A stretch of 64,000 nt of DNA from Solirubrobacteraceae bacterium (GCA_030447275.1 JAUJPF010000006.1:62001-126000), one strand, 5' to 3'. Shown: positions 8,890 to 18,496, counted from the stretch's first letter. Made by a program: numbers and translations. The notes: generated from the sequence alone by a model not told the origin.

Positions 8890-11298
8890 GTGCGTGCCGC
8901 CCTCGTCGCCCTCGCCGTCCTCCTCGCGCTGCCCGCCGCCGCCGCGGCGGAGACCGTGGACGCCGGCGAGCTGCGGGCCGACGTCGATCCCGGCACGGGG
9001 GCGCTCACCTTCGGCGACGTCCTCGCCGAGGCGCCGGCGCAGCGCCTCGGCTTCCGCACCGCGCTCGGGTGGTTCCGGGCGACGCGGGCGCTGAGCGTCG
9101 GGCGCGACGGCGCCGCGGTGGTCGCCGAGCTCGCCACCGACCATCCGCTCGGCCGGACGATGACGCTGCGCGTCGGGCCCGACGCGCCCGGCGTCGTGGC
9201 GGTCGAGGCGACGGTGGCCGGCGCCGACGTCGCGGCGACCGGCATCGGCTTCGGCGCGCGCGACGGCGAGCGCTACCTCGGCTTCGGCGAGCGCTCCAAC
9301 GCGGTGGACCAGCGCGGCAACGACGTCGAGGTCTTCGTCGGCGAGGGGCCGTACCAGTTCGAGGAGCGCCCGTTCATCGCCGGCTTCGCGCCGCCGCAGG
9401 GCTACCACCCGCGCGACGACGCGACGTACTTCCCGATGCCGTGGCTGCTCTCCACCGCGGGCTACGGCGTGCTGCTCGACAACGCGGAGACGAGCATGTT
9501 CCACCTCGCGTCCGAGCGCAAGGACGTGTGGTCGGTCGAGGTGCCCGCGTCGCGCCTCGCGCTGCGCGTGTTCGCGGGGCCGCGGCCGGCCGACGTCCTC
9601 ACGCGGTTCACCGCGCGGCTCGGCCGCCAGCCGCCGGTGGCGGCGCCGTGGATGCTCGGCGCGTGGTGGCAGCCGACGCCCGGCTCGCCCGCGCCGGACC
9701 AGCTCGACGCGCAGCGCGAGGCCGACGTCCCCATCAGCGTGACCGAGACGTTCCTGCACTACCTGCCGTGCGCCGACCACCTCAAGGACCGCGCGAAGTC
9801 GCGCGCGAACGCCGCCGCGCTGCGCGAGCGCGGCACGGCCGTGCTCGCGTACATGAACCCGATGGTGTGCACGTCGCACCCGGCGTACGAGGAGGCCGCG
9901 CGCAACGGCTGGTTCAACACCGACGCGAGCGGCCGCCCCTACCAGTACCGCTACTCGACCGCCGACCAGTTCCAGGTCTCGCAGGTCGACTTCACCAACC
10001 CCGGCGGGCGGGACTACTTCGGGCGGCTGCTGCGCGACGCGGTCGACGACGGCTTCGACGGGTGGATGGAGGACTTCGGCGAGTACACGCCGGAGGACGC
10101 GGGGTCGTCGGACGGCACGCCGGGCACGCAGATGCACAACCTCTACCCGACGCTCTACCACCGCACGGCGACCGAGCAGACGGCGAACGTCGGGCGGCCG
10201 ATCGCCAACTACGTCCGCTCGGGCTTCACCGGCACCGCGCCGTACGCGCGGATCGTCTGGGGCGGCGACCCGACGACCGACTGGGGCTTCGACGGCCTCG
10301 AGTCGGCGGTGAAGAACGGCCTCACGATGGGCCTGAGCGGGATCAGCACGTGGGGGTCGGACATCGGCGGGTTCTTCTCGCTCGGCCAGCGCCGGCTGAC
10401 GCCCGAGCTGTTCAAGCGCTGGATCCAGTTCGGTGCGGTGTCGGGCGTGATGCGCGCGAAGTCGAAGGGCATCGCGGTGCCCGAGAAGGCGCGGCCGCAG
10501 GTGGAGACGCCCGAGGTGCTGCCGATCTGGCGCCGCTACGCGAAGCTGCGCACGCAGCTGCTGCCGTACATCCAGGCGGCGGACGCCGAGTACCAGCGCA
10601 CCGGGATGCCGATCATGCGCTCGCTCGCGCTCGCGTTCCCCGGCGAGCCGCACGTCGGCGGGGTGGAGGACGCGTTCCTCTTCGGCCCCGACATCCTCGC
10701 CGCGCCGGTCATCCGGCCGGGGGAGACCCTGCGGCGCGTCGCGGTCCCGGCGGGCAAGTGGATCGACCTCTGGCGCTCGGCGCGCGTGCGCGAGTCCGAC
10801 GGCGGGCTCGAGCTGACGGGCGCGTCGATGTTCGAGGGCGGCGGCGAGGCGACGCTCCGCGCGCCGATCGAGGAGCTGCCGCTCGTCGTCCGGGCCGGCG
10901 CGATCCTGCCGCTGCTGCCCGCCGACGTCGACACGCTCGCGCCGTACCCGGCGGCGGGGGCGGTGTCGCTCGAGGACCGGCGCGACCGGCTGCGGCTGCT
11001 CGTCTTCCCGCGGGGTTCGAGCTCGGCGAGCCCCTTCGGGCGCGACCGGGTGACGTCGCGGGAGCGGTCGCGGCGGCGGTGGGTGCTGCGGGTGGAGGGC
11101 GAGCGCTCGCGGCGGTGGGAGGTCCAGGCGACGGTGAAGTCGCTGCGCCGGCCGTTCCGGCCGTGTGCGGTGCGGGTGGGCAAGCGCCGCGTGCGGTTCT
11201 CGTATGAGCGCGGCGTTCTGCGGTTCGCCGTGCGCGGCCGCAACGTGACCGCCGAGGTCCGCGGCCGCTGTGGCAAAGGGCGCCTTCGCGCGGCGTAG
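8890..11298 (+). CDS. Secreted glycoside hydrolase family 31 enzyme
   Basis: A retaining alpha-glycosidase-like protein of 802 residues with a signal peptide (MRAALVALAVLLALP, then AAAAAE). GH31 marks are the nucleophile motif DGWMEDFGEY, the acid/base region VWGGDPTTDWGFDG and SGISTWGSDIGG. The WMEDFGEY form resembles the sulfoquinovosidase (YihQ) branch, but sulfonate-binding residues cannot be judged here. The C-terminal beta-domain is followed by a basic Arg-rich extension. The GTG at 8890 starts the signal peptide directly; an upstream ATG at 8860 would overlap the divergent ATPase start. Confidence 0.88.
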   Translation: MRAALVALAVLLALPAAAAAETVDAGELRADVDPGTGALTFGDVLAEAPAQRLGFRTALGWFRATRALSVGRDGAAVVAELATDHPLGRTMTLRVGPDAPGVVAVEATVAGADVAATGIGFGARDGERYLGFGERSNAVDQRGNDVEVFVGEGPYQFEERPFIAGFAPPQGYHPRDDATYFPMPWLLSTAGYGVLLDNAETSMFHLASERKDVWSVEVPASRLALRVFAGPRPADVLTRFTARLGRQPPVAAPWMLGAWWQPTPGSPAPDQLDAQREADVPISVTETFLHYLPCADHLKDRAKSRANAAALRERGTAVLAYMNPMVCTSHPAYEEAARNGWFNTDASGRPYQYRYSTADQFQVSQVDFTNPGGRDYFGRLLRDAVDDGFDGWMEDFGEYTPEDAGSSDGTPGTQMHNLYPTLYHRTATEQTANVGRPIANYVRSGFTGTAPYARIVWGGDPTTDWGFDGLESAVKNGLTMGLSGISTWGSDIGGFFSLGQRRLTPELFKRWIQFGAVSGVMRAKSKGIAVPEKARPQVETPEVLPIWRRYAKLRTQLLPYIQAADAEYQRTGMPIMRSLALAFPGEPHVGGVEDAFLFGPDILAAPVIRPGETLRRVAVPAGKWIDLWRSARVRESDGGLELTGASMFEGGGEATLRAPIEELPLVVRAGAILPLLPADVDTLAPYPAAGAVSLEDRRDRLRLLVFPRGSSSASPFGRDRVTSRERSRRRWVLRVEGERSRRWEVQATVKSLRRPFRPCAVRVGKRRVRFSYERGVLRFAVRGRNVTAEVRGRCGKGRLRAA

Positions 11299-11337
11299 GC
11301 CGACGCGAACGTCGGTCAGGCGCTCCACCCCCCGGTG

Positions 11338-11415
11338 CGACCGACGTTGACGTCGCATAGCGACGTCAACGTCAGCCCGACATGCAGATCGTGCTCCCGA
11401 CCGACGTTGACGTCG
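11338..11415 (+). repeat. 18-bp direct repeat, exactly 60 bp apart
   Basis: CGACCGACGTTGACGTCG occurs at 11338-11355 and again at 11398-11415. The first copy is also one arm of the hairpin at 11343-11373. A related inverted pair, CGCTCCACC near 11320 and GGTGGAGCG near 11415, brackets the region. Confidence 0.7.
11343..11373. terminator. Perfect 14-bp inverted repeat between convergent genes
   Basis: GACGTTGACGTCGC and GCGACGTCAACGTC flank a three-base loop (ATA). It lies in the 218-bp gap between the ends of the GH31 gene and the second ArsA-like gene, so a bidirectional terminator is likely. There is no U-tract. The repeated motif also fits a REP-like dispersed element. Confidence 0.55.
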
Positions 11416-11516
11416 GTGGAGCGAGGCGGCCCGGACCCCGAAGGCCCACCTCCTCCCTCACTGCCTGCCGTAGACGCCCCGCACCACGACCACCCGCGCG
11501 AAGGCGCCCCGTGCCA

Positions 11517-12356
11517 CTACACCGCGGCCTCCAAAGCCGACGCGAGCGCCTCGATGTCCACTCCGCCGCCCGCACCCACCGCGAACGGCAGCTCGACGTC
11601 AGCCCCGAGCCGCCCGAGCTGCTCCCGCTCCGCGCGGGCGCGGGCGTGGGCGGCGAGGGCGGCGCGTGCGGCGGCGCCCGCGGCGCCCCGGAGCGCGCGC
11701 GCCTCGGCCTCGCCGAACCGGTCCGGCCGGACCGCGTTGGCCACCACGAGGTCGAGCCGGTCGCCCAGCTCGTCGCGCAGGAACCCCACCTCGTTGACCG
11801 GCATCTCCTCCGGCGTCGCCACCGCGACGATCCCGGTGATCGCGCGGTCGCTCAGCGTCCCGTCGATGATGCGCGCCTGGCGCGCGACCGGGCCGGCGGC
11901 GGCGACGCCCGCGAACGTGCTCGGCGCCTCGAGCAGCGCGAGGCCGTGACCGGTCGCCGGCGCGTCGACGACGACGAGGTCGTACGGCTCGGCTCCCTCC
12001 TCCCGGCGTTCGGGCTGCGCCAGCTCCCACAGCCGGCCGACGGTGAGCAGCTCGCGCATGCCGGGTGTCGCGGCGGCGAGGTAGCCGAAGATCCGGCTCG
12101 AGCGGAGGACCTCGGCGAGCGGCCGCGAGAGCTGGTCGGCGAGGTACATCTCCATCGCCTCCTGCGGGTCGATCGAGATCGTGTCGACCGCATCGCCGAC
12201 GGCCCGAGGGACGTCCTCGCGCAGCGCGACCTCGGCGACGATCGCGCGGTGCCCGCGCCGCACCGCGGCGAGCCCGAGCGCGGCGGCGACCGCCGTCTTG
12301 CCGACGCCGCCCTTCCCCGTGACGAAGACGAGGCGCTTGTCGAGGAGGGCGGCTAC
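11517..12356 (-). CDS. ArsA/Get3-family ATPase, signature-lysine type
   Basis: The second ArsA-like ATPase, about 280 residues and shorter than its paralogue. Walker A is GKGGVGKTAVAAALG with the signature lysine present. The switch segment DLVVVDAPATGHGLALL follows. With the gene at 7749-8867 it resembles the paired Get3-like ATPases of actinobacteria, but here the GH31 gene separates them. The start is unresolved: homology begins at VAALLDKRLVFVTGKGG, whose first codon is GTA (12354-12356) overlapping the bicupin stop. No ATG/GTG/TTG is nearby, so either a base error or an unusual start must be assumed. Confidence 0.82.
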   Translation of the reverse strand, partial: VAALLDKRLVFVTGKGGVGKTAVAAALGLAAVRRGHRAIVAEVALREDVPRAVGDAVDTISIDPQEAMEMYLADQLSRPLAEVLRSSRIFGYLAAATPGMRELLTVGRLWELAQPERREEGAEPYDLVVVDAPATGHGLALLEAPSTFAGVAAAGPVARQARIIDGTLSDRAITGIVAVATPEEMPVNEVGFLRDELGDRLDLVVANAVRPDRFGEAEARALRGAAGAAARAALAAHARARAEREQLGRLGADVELPFAVGAGGGVDIEALASALEAAV

Positions 12357-13276
12357 TCCTCGCCGTCCCAGTAGTCCACGCGCTCGACCCGGAACATCGC
12401 GCCGACGCCGCGGACGGAGAGCTTCTGCGAGCGGGGGTACCAGCACACGTCGCGCGGGTCGCGCTGGCCGTAGGCGAGCAGGTCGAGTTCGCAGTCGCCG
12501 CCGACCCACGAGTGCGCGACCCCGGTGCCCGCGGGCCGCGCGACGACGTGACCGGGCCGGACCTCGTGCTCCTCGTCGCCCAGGCGCAGCACGCCGTCGC
12601 CGCCGAGCACGACGAACAGCTCCTCCTCGGCGCTGTGGCAGTGCGGCGGATAGGACTCGGCTCCCGCCGCGACGAGGACGTGCGTCAGGCCGCTGGTGAC
12701 CGAGCCCGCCGCGCGCCCGAGGTCACGGCGGACGAGGTCGGTCGCTCCGCGCCGCCGGACCGCCGGCTCGACCTCGCCGAGCGCCACGACGTGCGCCGGC
12801 CGCGGCCGCTCGACGCTCACGTCGACGCGCTCGAGCGCCGCCTCGCGCGCGAACGGGTGCTCGCGCGCACCCGGTCCCTCGAACCATGTGCCGCCCACCC
12901 ACGCCACGCCCGCCCTTGGCAGGACCGCCGCCTCGGCGACCTTCCGCTCGCCGAACGCGAGCACGTCGAGGCCGTCGTCGCCGGCTACGAGCGTATGGGC
13001 CGGGCCCTCGGCCACGTGGACGATCGCGTCGCCGGCCGTCACCTCGCAGGCCTCGCCGTCCTCCCACAGCCAACCGCCGCCGTCGAGCACGAAGAAGATC
13101 TCCTCCTCGGCGCCATGTGCGTGAACGGGGCTGCTCTGGCCGCCGGGCTCGACGCGCACCCGCTTGAGCCCGACCGCGCGCGACCCGGCGGCGGCGCCGA
13201 GGTCCCAGCGCGTCCGCCGCAGGCACCCGCGATCGAGGGTTTCGCCCGGCGCGTCATTCCAGTGAACCACTGCCAT
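12353..13276 (-). CDS. Bicupin domain protein
   Basis: A 307-residue protein with two cupin barrels. Each has a metal-binding HxH-Glu motif: PVHAHGAEEEIFFVL near residue 50 and PPHCHSAEEELFVVL near residue 210. Each also has the later His (AHTLV, AHSWV). It probably binds one metal per barrel in the cytoplasm. Function could be a dioxygenase, isomerase or sugar/oxalate-binding protein; sequence alone does not decide. Its stop overlaps the presumed start of the ArsA-like gene, implying co-transcription. Confidence 0.8.
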   Translation of the reverse strand: MAVVHWNDAPGETLDRGCLRRTRWDLGAAAGSRAVGLKRVRVEPGGQSSPVHAHGAEEEIFFVLDGGGWLWEDGEACEVTAGDAIVHVAEGPAHTLVAGDDGLDVLAFGERKVAEAAVLPRAGVAWVGGTWFEGPGAREHPFAREAALERVDVSVERPRPAHVVALGEVEPAVRRRGATDLVRRDLGRAAGSVTSGLTHVLVAAGAESYPPHCHSAEEELFVVLGGDGVLRLGDEEHEVRPGHVVARPAGTGVAHSWVGGDCELDLLAYGQRDPRDVCWYPRSQKLSVRGVGAMFRVERVDYWDGEE

Positions 13277-13327
13277 CCGGCGGCGATGCTAGGAGGAAAC
13301 GCCCGCGCCCGCGCGAATGCACGGGCT

Positions 13328-14098
13328 ATGGAGCCCAAGGCCAAGGTGATCGCGTTCGCCAATCAGAAGGGTGGCGTCGCGAAGACGACGACGACGCTGA
13401 ACCTCGCGGCCGCCTTCGCCGAGAAGGGCAGCCGCGTGTTGTGCGTGGACATGGACCCCCAGGGGAACCTGACCATGTCCCAGGGGATCGACCCCGATTC
13501 GCTCGACCTCTCGATGTACGACGTGCTCGTGCATCACGTCGACATCCGGCAGGTGGTGAAGAAGCGCGAGATCGACATCGCCTGCGCCTCGATCGACCTC
13601 GCCGGCGCCGAGATCGCGATGTCGACGCAGATCGGCCGCGAGCGCTCGCTTCAGAAGGCGTTCCAGCCGATCCTCGGCGAGTACGACTTCATCTGCATCG
13701 ACACCCCGCCGAGCCTCGGGCTGCTCACGATCAACGCCCTGACGGCGGCCGACAAGGTGATCGTCCCCGTGCAGTGCGAGTATCTGAGCATGCGCGGGCT
13801 GATCCAGCTCCAGAACACGCTGGAGATGATCAGGGAGAACCTGAACCCCGAGGTCCAGATCGAGGGCATCCTGCCCACGCTCGTCGACTCGAGGACGCTC
13901 CACGCCAAGGAGGCGATCGAGATCCTCGAGGAGAACTTCGGCGACCGGGTCTTCGCCTCGCGCATCCGCAAGACGATCCGTTTTGCCGAGGCGCCCGTGA
14001 AGGGCATGTCGGTGCTCAAGTACGACCCGGACGGCGTTGCCGCCGAGTCCTATCGCCAGCTGGCGAAGGAGGTCCTCGCTCATGGCCAGGAGAGGTGA
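13328..14098 (+). CDS. parA: ParA/Soj-family ATPase
   Basis: A 256-residue Walker-type ATPase for chromosome or cargo segregation. The deviant Walker A KGGVAKTTTTLNLA carries the ParA lysine, the Walker A' region is VLCVDMDPQGN and Walker B is YDFICIDTPPSLG. It lacks the N-terminal helix-turn-helix of plasmid-type ParA, as in Soj. No parB or parS-like site is seen next to it. A strong AGGAGG (13291-13296) lies further upstream than ideal for the ATG at 13328, and an in-frame ATG at 13286 is an alternative. The stop overlaps the ftsZ-like start. Confidence 0.9.
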   Translation: MEPKAKVIAFANQKGGVAKTTTTLNLAAAFAEKGSRVLCVDMDPQGNLTMSQGIDPDSLDLSMYDVLVHHVDIRQVVKKREIDIACASIDLAGAEIAMSTQIGRERSLQKAFQPILGEYDFICIDTPPSLGLLTINALTAADKVIVPVQCEYLSMRGLIQLQNTLEMIRENLNPEVQIEGILPTLVDSRTLHAKEAIEILEENFGDRVFASRIRKTIRFAEAPVKGMSVLKYDPDGVAAESYRQLAKEVLAHGQER

Positions 14099-15536
14099 CC
14101 GCGCGAGCATGCGCGGGCCCGCTCGCCGCGCTCTTCCGCAAGACGGAGGAGGGCGAGGACCCGCAGCAGCCCGCGGCGGAGTCGCCGAAGCCCAGCGAGG
14201 AGCCGCGCGCCGAGCGCCCGGCGCGCGCACCCGTCGCTGTCCCCCGAGCCGCCGGCCCCCGAGCCGCAGCCCGAGGAGGAGCGCCGCATCCCGACGCCGC
14301 AGGAGCGCCTGCGCCACGCGTTCTCGTCCGACATCCCCGAGAACGTCATGGCGCCGCCGCCCGAGGCCCCGGCTCCGCCGCCCCCGGGCGCGCCGGCCCC
14401 CGATCCGTACGCCCGCTCGCACGCCCCGGCGTTCGGCGAGGCGCGCCCGTCGGCCAGCCGGTCCTGCGCGTCGTCGGCGTCGGCGGCAGCCGGCGTCAAC
14501 GCCGTCAACCGCATGGTCGAGGCGCAGATCGAGGGTGTCGAGTTCGTCGCCATCAACACCGACCTCCAGTCGCTCCAGCAGTCGAACGCCGACGTGACGC
14601 TGCACATCGGCGCGACGCTGACCCGCGGCCTGGGATCGGGCTCGGACCCGGACCTGGGCCGGGCCTCGGCGATGGAGGAGTACGACCGGGTCAAGGCGCT
14701 GCTGAAGGGCAGCGACATGATCTTCATCACCGCGGGTGCGGGCGGCGGCACCGGCACGGGCGCCGCGCCGATCGTCGCGCGCATCGCCCGCGAGGTCGGC
14801 GCGCTCACCGTCGGCATCGTCACGAAGCCGTTCGGCTTCGAGGGCTCGCATGCGGCGCGAGCAGGCCGAGCGCGGGATCGAGACGCTGGCCGCCGAGGTC
14901 GACACGCTCATCGTCGTGCCGAACAACCGGCTGCTGTCCGTGCTCGACAAGAACACGTCGATGGTCGACGCGTTCACGGTGGCCGACGACGTGCTGCGCC
15001 AGGGCGTGCAGGGGATCTCCGACCTCGTCACGCTCCCCGGTCTGATCAACCTCGACTTCGCGGACGTGCGGACGATCATGTCCGACGCGGGGTCGGCGCT
15101 GCTCGGGATCGGCATGGGCACCGGCGACGGCCGCGCGATCAGCGCGGCCGAGCAGGCGGTGTCCTCGCCGCTGCTCGAGACGTCGATGGAGGGCGCGCGC
15201 TCGATCCTGCTCTCGATCACCGGCGGGCGCGACCTGTCGCTGTGGGAGGTCAACGAGGCCGCCAAGGCGGTCGCCGAGGCCGCGCACCCGGACGCGAACA
15301 TCATCTTCGGCGCGATGGTCGACGAGAAGCTCGCCGACGACGTGTGCTGGGTGACGGTGGTCGCGACCGGCTACGGCGACTACCGCGGCGCGCCGAAGCG
15401 CGAGGAGCGCCCGCAGCGCCGCCGCTTCGAGGAGCCCGCGGGCGAGCCGCGCGTCGAGCGCCGCACCCGCCTGCCCGAGCCGCCGCGCAGCCGCGACCTC
15501 GAGCTCGACGTCCCCGAGTTCATCCCGAGGGGCTGA
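14095..15536 (+). CDS. ftsZ: FtsZ with long proline-rich N-terminal extension (frameshifted)
   Basis: A tubulin-like GTPase of about 480 residues. The GTP-binding signature [10 protein letters not shown], the N-terminal GVGG-loop, INTDLQSL and the T7-region [11 protein letters not shown] are all present. The C-terminus ends [10 protein letters not shown], a plausible FtsZ-tail peptide that would bind FtsA/SepF-type anchors. Roughly 130 residues rich in Pro/Glu precede the GTPase domain, where most FtsZs have 10-20. Frames change near 14235, 14450, 14500 and 14855, each consistent with a one-base error. The GTG at 14095 overlaps the parA stop. Confidence 0.82.
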
Positions 15537-15562
15537 AACCACCTCCAGGACGACCGCGACCG

Positions 15563-15592
15563 GCCGCCGCTTCCTCCCCGGGAAGCGGCGGC
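15563..15592 (+). terminator. 12-bp perfect hairpin after ftsZ
   Basis: GCCGCCGCTTCC and GGAAGCGGCGGC pair around the loop TCCCCG, 26 bp after the ftsZ stop. No U-tract follows. TAGGGT begins one base downstream, so the hairpin abuts the promoter of the next gene. Confidence 0.6.
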
Positions 15593-15598
15593 TAGGGT
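15593..15598 (+). promoter_or_regulatory. -10 box of the gamma-glutamyltranspeptidase gene
   Basis: TAGGGT lies seven bases before the ATG at 15606, the same arrangement seen at several other genes here. A leaderless transcript is inferred. Confidence 0.4.
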
Positions 15599-15605
15599 CC
15601 GCTCC

Positions 15606-17075
15606 ATGAGCGCTTCCGCGGCTTCGTCGCCGCCGGCCATCCGCTCACCGCGGAGGCCGGCGCCAGCGTGCTGCGCTCGGGCGGCAACGCCGTCGACGCC
15701 GCGGTCGCGGCGATGCTGACGTCGTGGGCGGCCGAGCCGCTGCTGAGCGGGCCGGGGGCGGGCGGCTACCTGCTCGTCGCGGGCGCGGGAGAGGAGCCCG
15801 TGCTGCTCGACTTCTTCGTCGAGGCGCCCGGACGCGGGGCCGACGCGGCCGCGCGCTGCGCGCTCAACCCGGTCGAGGTGCTCGTTCGGCGACGCGACGC
15901 AGGTGTTCAACGGCGGCCCGGCGTCGTGCGGCGCCTACGGCAACCCCGCCGGGGTCTGCGAGGCGGCGCGCCGCTGGGGACGATGCCGCTCGCAGAGCTG
16001 GCGGCTCCTGCGGCGCGGCTGGCGCGCGAGGGCGTGCCGCTCAACCCCGAGCAGGCGTACGTCGTCAACCTGCTGCGCGGGCTGCGTCGTGACGCCGGAG
16101 GCGCAGGCGCTCTTCGCCCCCGGCGGCGTCCTGCTGCGCGCGGGCGACACGTTCTCGAGCCCCGAGCTCGCCGACGCGATCGAGCTGCTCGGCGCCGAGG
16201 GCGACCGCCCGTTCTACGAGGGCGACGTCGCCGCGGCCGTCGCCGACTGGCTCGGCGCGCGCGGCGGCACGCTCACCCGCGCCGACCTCGCCGCGTACCG
16301 CCCCGTCCTCCGCGACCCCGTCCGCGCGCGCTACCGCGGCCGCGACGTCCTCACGAACCCCCGCCCAACGCCGGCGGGATCCTGCTCGCGCTGGCCCTCC
16401 AGCGCCTCGCGCGGAGCGACGGCGCGCCGTCGCTGACCGAGATCGTCGCGGCGATGGAGGCGGTGCAGGCGCACCGGACGCCCGAGTTCACCAACGGCCT
16501 CGCCGACCCGGCGTACGTGCACGACTTCGTCTCGACGCACCTCGGCAACACGACGCACATCAGCGTCATGGACGGCGAGGGCCGCGCGGCGTCGGTGACG
16601 TGCACGAACGGCGAGGGCTCCGGCGTCGTCGTGCCGGGGACGGGGATCCACGTCAACAACATCATGGGCGAGGAGGACCTCAGCCCCGCCGGCTTCCACC
16701 TCGCGCCGCCGGGGACGCGGATGCCGTCGATGATGGCGCCCACCGTCGTGCTGCGCGACGGCGAGGTCGAGATCGTCCTCGGCTCGGCCGGCTCGAACCG
16801 CATCCGCTCGGCGATCCTCCAGGTGATCGTCGGCGTCGTCGACCACGGCATGGCCGCGGGCGAGGCGGTGAACGCGCCGCGCGTGCACTTCGAGGACGGG
16901 ATCGTGTTCGCGGAGCCCGGCGTCCCGGTCGAGGAGCTGTCGGGGAGGAGGTCGTCCGCTTCCGCGAGCGCAACCTCTTCTTCGGTGGGGCGCAGGCGGT
17001 CGAGCGCCACCCCGACACCGGCGCGCTCAGCGGCGCGGCGACCCGCGGCGCGGCGGGGCCGCGGTGGAGGCGTGA
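15606..17075 (+). CDS. ggt: Gamma-glutamyltranspeptidase (multiple frameshifts)
   Basis: An Ntn-hydrolase that cleaves gamma-glutamyl amides such as glutathione. The N-terminal family block GFVAAGHPLTAEAGASVLRS leads into GGNAVDAAVAA. The autoprocessing site is HLGNTTHISVMD, where the second Thr becomes the catalytic N-terminus of the small subunit. The C-terminus ends in the typical GDPRRGGAAVEA. Reading through needs about seven frame corrections (near 15609, 15884, 15970, 16087, 16366, 16948, 17032). Most are a lost G/C in a homopolymer, and coding quality is intact between them. No signal peptide is seen, suggesting a cytoplasmic form. Confidence 0.85.
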
Positions 17076-17479
17076 GGCGCGGCCGCTGCGCGCTCGCTGC
17101 GCTCGCTTGCGCCGCGGCCGCGTGCGGCACGCCCTCCGCCGACCTCTTCGTCGTCGATCGCGACGGCTCGCTGCCCGGGGCGAAGCTCACGCTGCGCGTC
17201 GGCGACGGCGGCACGGTGCGCTGCGACGGCGGCGACGAGCGGCCGATCTCGAGCGACGACCTGCTCGACGCGCGCCAGCTCGCCGAGGACCTCGCGCCGC
17301 TGCTCGACCGCCGCGTGACGCTCGCGGCGAAGCCGGGCTCGCAGCTGCGCTTTCGCGTCACCGGCGGGGAGGGCGAGGTGCGCTTCGCCGACAACTCGCC
17401 CCGCCCGCCGCGGGCGTTCGGCGAGCTGATCGCCTTCACGCGCAGGATCGCCATGAGCGCCTGCGGGCGCCCGCGCTGA
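17072..17479 (+). CDS. Small putative lipoprotein
   Basis: A 135-residue protein starting MRRGRCALAALACAAAACG. The AAAC context forms a lipobox-like signal, so the mature protein would be lipid-anchored outside the membrane. The rest (GAKLTLRVGDGGTVRCDGG, then a region after DLLDARQL) shows no family I recognise. Its GTG overlaps the ggt stop (GTGA), so the two are probably translated together. Confidence 0.65.
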   Translation: MRRGRCALAALACAAAACGTPSADLFVVDRDGSLPGAKLTLRVGDGGTVRCDGGDERPISSDDLLDARQLAEDLAPLLDRRVTLAAKPGSQLRFRVTGGEGEVRFADNSPRPPRAFGELIAFTRRIAMSACGRPR

Positions 17480-17569
17480 CCGCGCCCGCGTCCCATCACG
17501 GATGGTCATGCGAGCGGTCACGAATCGTGCTGGCGCGCGCCCGGCGCGCGCGCGACACTGGCCCGGACG

Positions 17570-18473
17570 ATGACCCGCCGCGCCTGGACACTGATGCTCG
17601 CCCTCGCCGCGCTGTGGGGCGCGTCGTACATGTTCATCGAGATCGCCCTCGACGGCGGGGTGTCCTCGACCTTCCTGGTCTTCGCGCGCACCGCGCTCGG
17701 GGCGCTCGTGCTCGCCCCGGTGGCGCTCGCCCGCGGCGCCTTCGCCCCGCGCGCCGGCACCTGCCGCTGCTGACGCTCGTCGCGCTGATCCAGATCACCG
17801 GGCCGTTCCTGCTGATCACCGTCGCCCAGCACCACGTGACCTCGTCGATGGCCGGCATCCTCGTCGCGTCGGCGCCGATCTTCACGACGATCATCGCCGC
17901 GATCTACGCGCACGACGACCGGCTCGGCGCGACGGGGATCGCCGGCGTCGCGCTGGGGATCCTCGGCGTGGCGCTGCTCTTCGGCGTCGACCTCAGCGGC
18001 ACGACCGAGACGCTGCTCGCCGGGCTCGGCATCCTCCTCGCCGGTCTCGGGTACGCGGTCGGCGCCACGATCTCCAAGCGCCGGCTCCACGACGTCCCGC
18101 CCGTCGGGCTCGCGGCGTCGATCATCGGGCTCGGCGCGATCCTGCTCCTCCCGCTCGCGCCGTTCACGCTCCCGTCGAGCATGCCGAGCGCGGGCACGTG
18201 GGCGCGCTCGTCGTCCTCGGCGGCGGCGGCACCGGCATCGCGTTCCTCATCTTCTTCGTGCTCAACGCCGACGTCGGCCCCAGCCGCACGTCGGTCGTCG
18301 CCTACATCGCGCCGTTCTTCAGCGTCGTCTACGGCGTGACGCTGCTCGACGAGCCGTTCTCGGTCGGGACCGCCGCCGGGCTCGTGCTCATCCTGGCCGG
18401 GTCGTGGATGGCCGCCGACGGGCGCGTGCCGTGGCGAAGGCGCGCCGCCCCGCTCGCGGAGCAGCCCGCCTAG
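17570..18473 (+). CDS. EamA/DMT-family transporter (two frameshifts)
   Basis: A ten-helix drug/metabolite transporter of about 300 residues with two EamA halves. The first half begins RRAWTLMLALAALWGASYMF. It continues after a one-base correction near 17745 with LPLLTLVALIQITGPFLLI. A second correction near 18195 leads to GALVVLGGGGTGIAFLIFF. The ending VVAYIAPFFSVVYGVTLLDE is characteristic of the second EamA repeat. The substrate is unknown. The 90-bp gap before it holds only GC-rich inverted stretches. Confidence 0.85.
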
Positions 18474-18496
18474 CCCGCCTGATAGAACGCCGCCCC

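Noticed and set aside
7749-12356. Arsenite resistance locus
   Set aside because: The ArsA-like ATPases lack nearby arsB/arsC/arsR/arsD and visible metal-binding Cys clusters; they fit the general Get3-like actinobacterial type.
13328-14098. ParA as a sign of an integrated plasmid or mobile element
   Set aside because: No parB, parS-like repeats, replication gene, integrase or composition change is seen; it is coupled to an FtsZ.
15606-17075. ggt as a decayed pseudogene
   Set aside because: About seven indels, most fixable by one base in a G/C run, with all catalytic motifs and codon bias kept, fit sequencing error better than decay.
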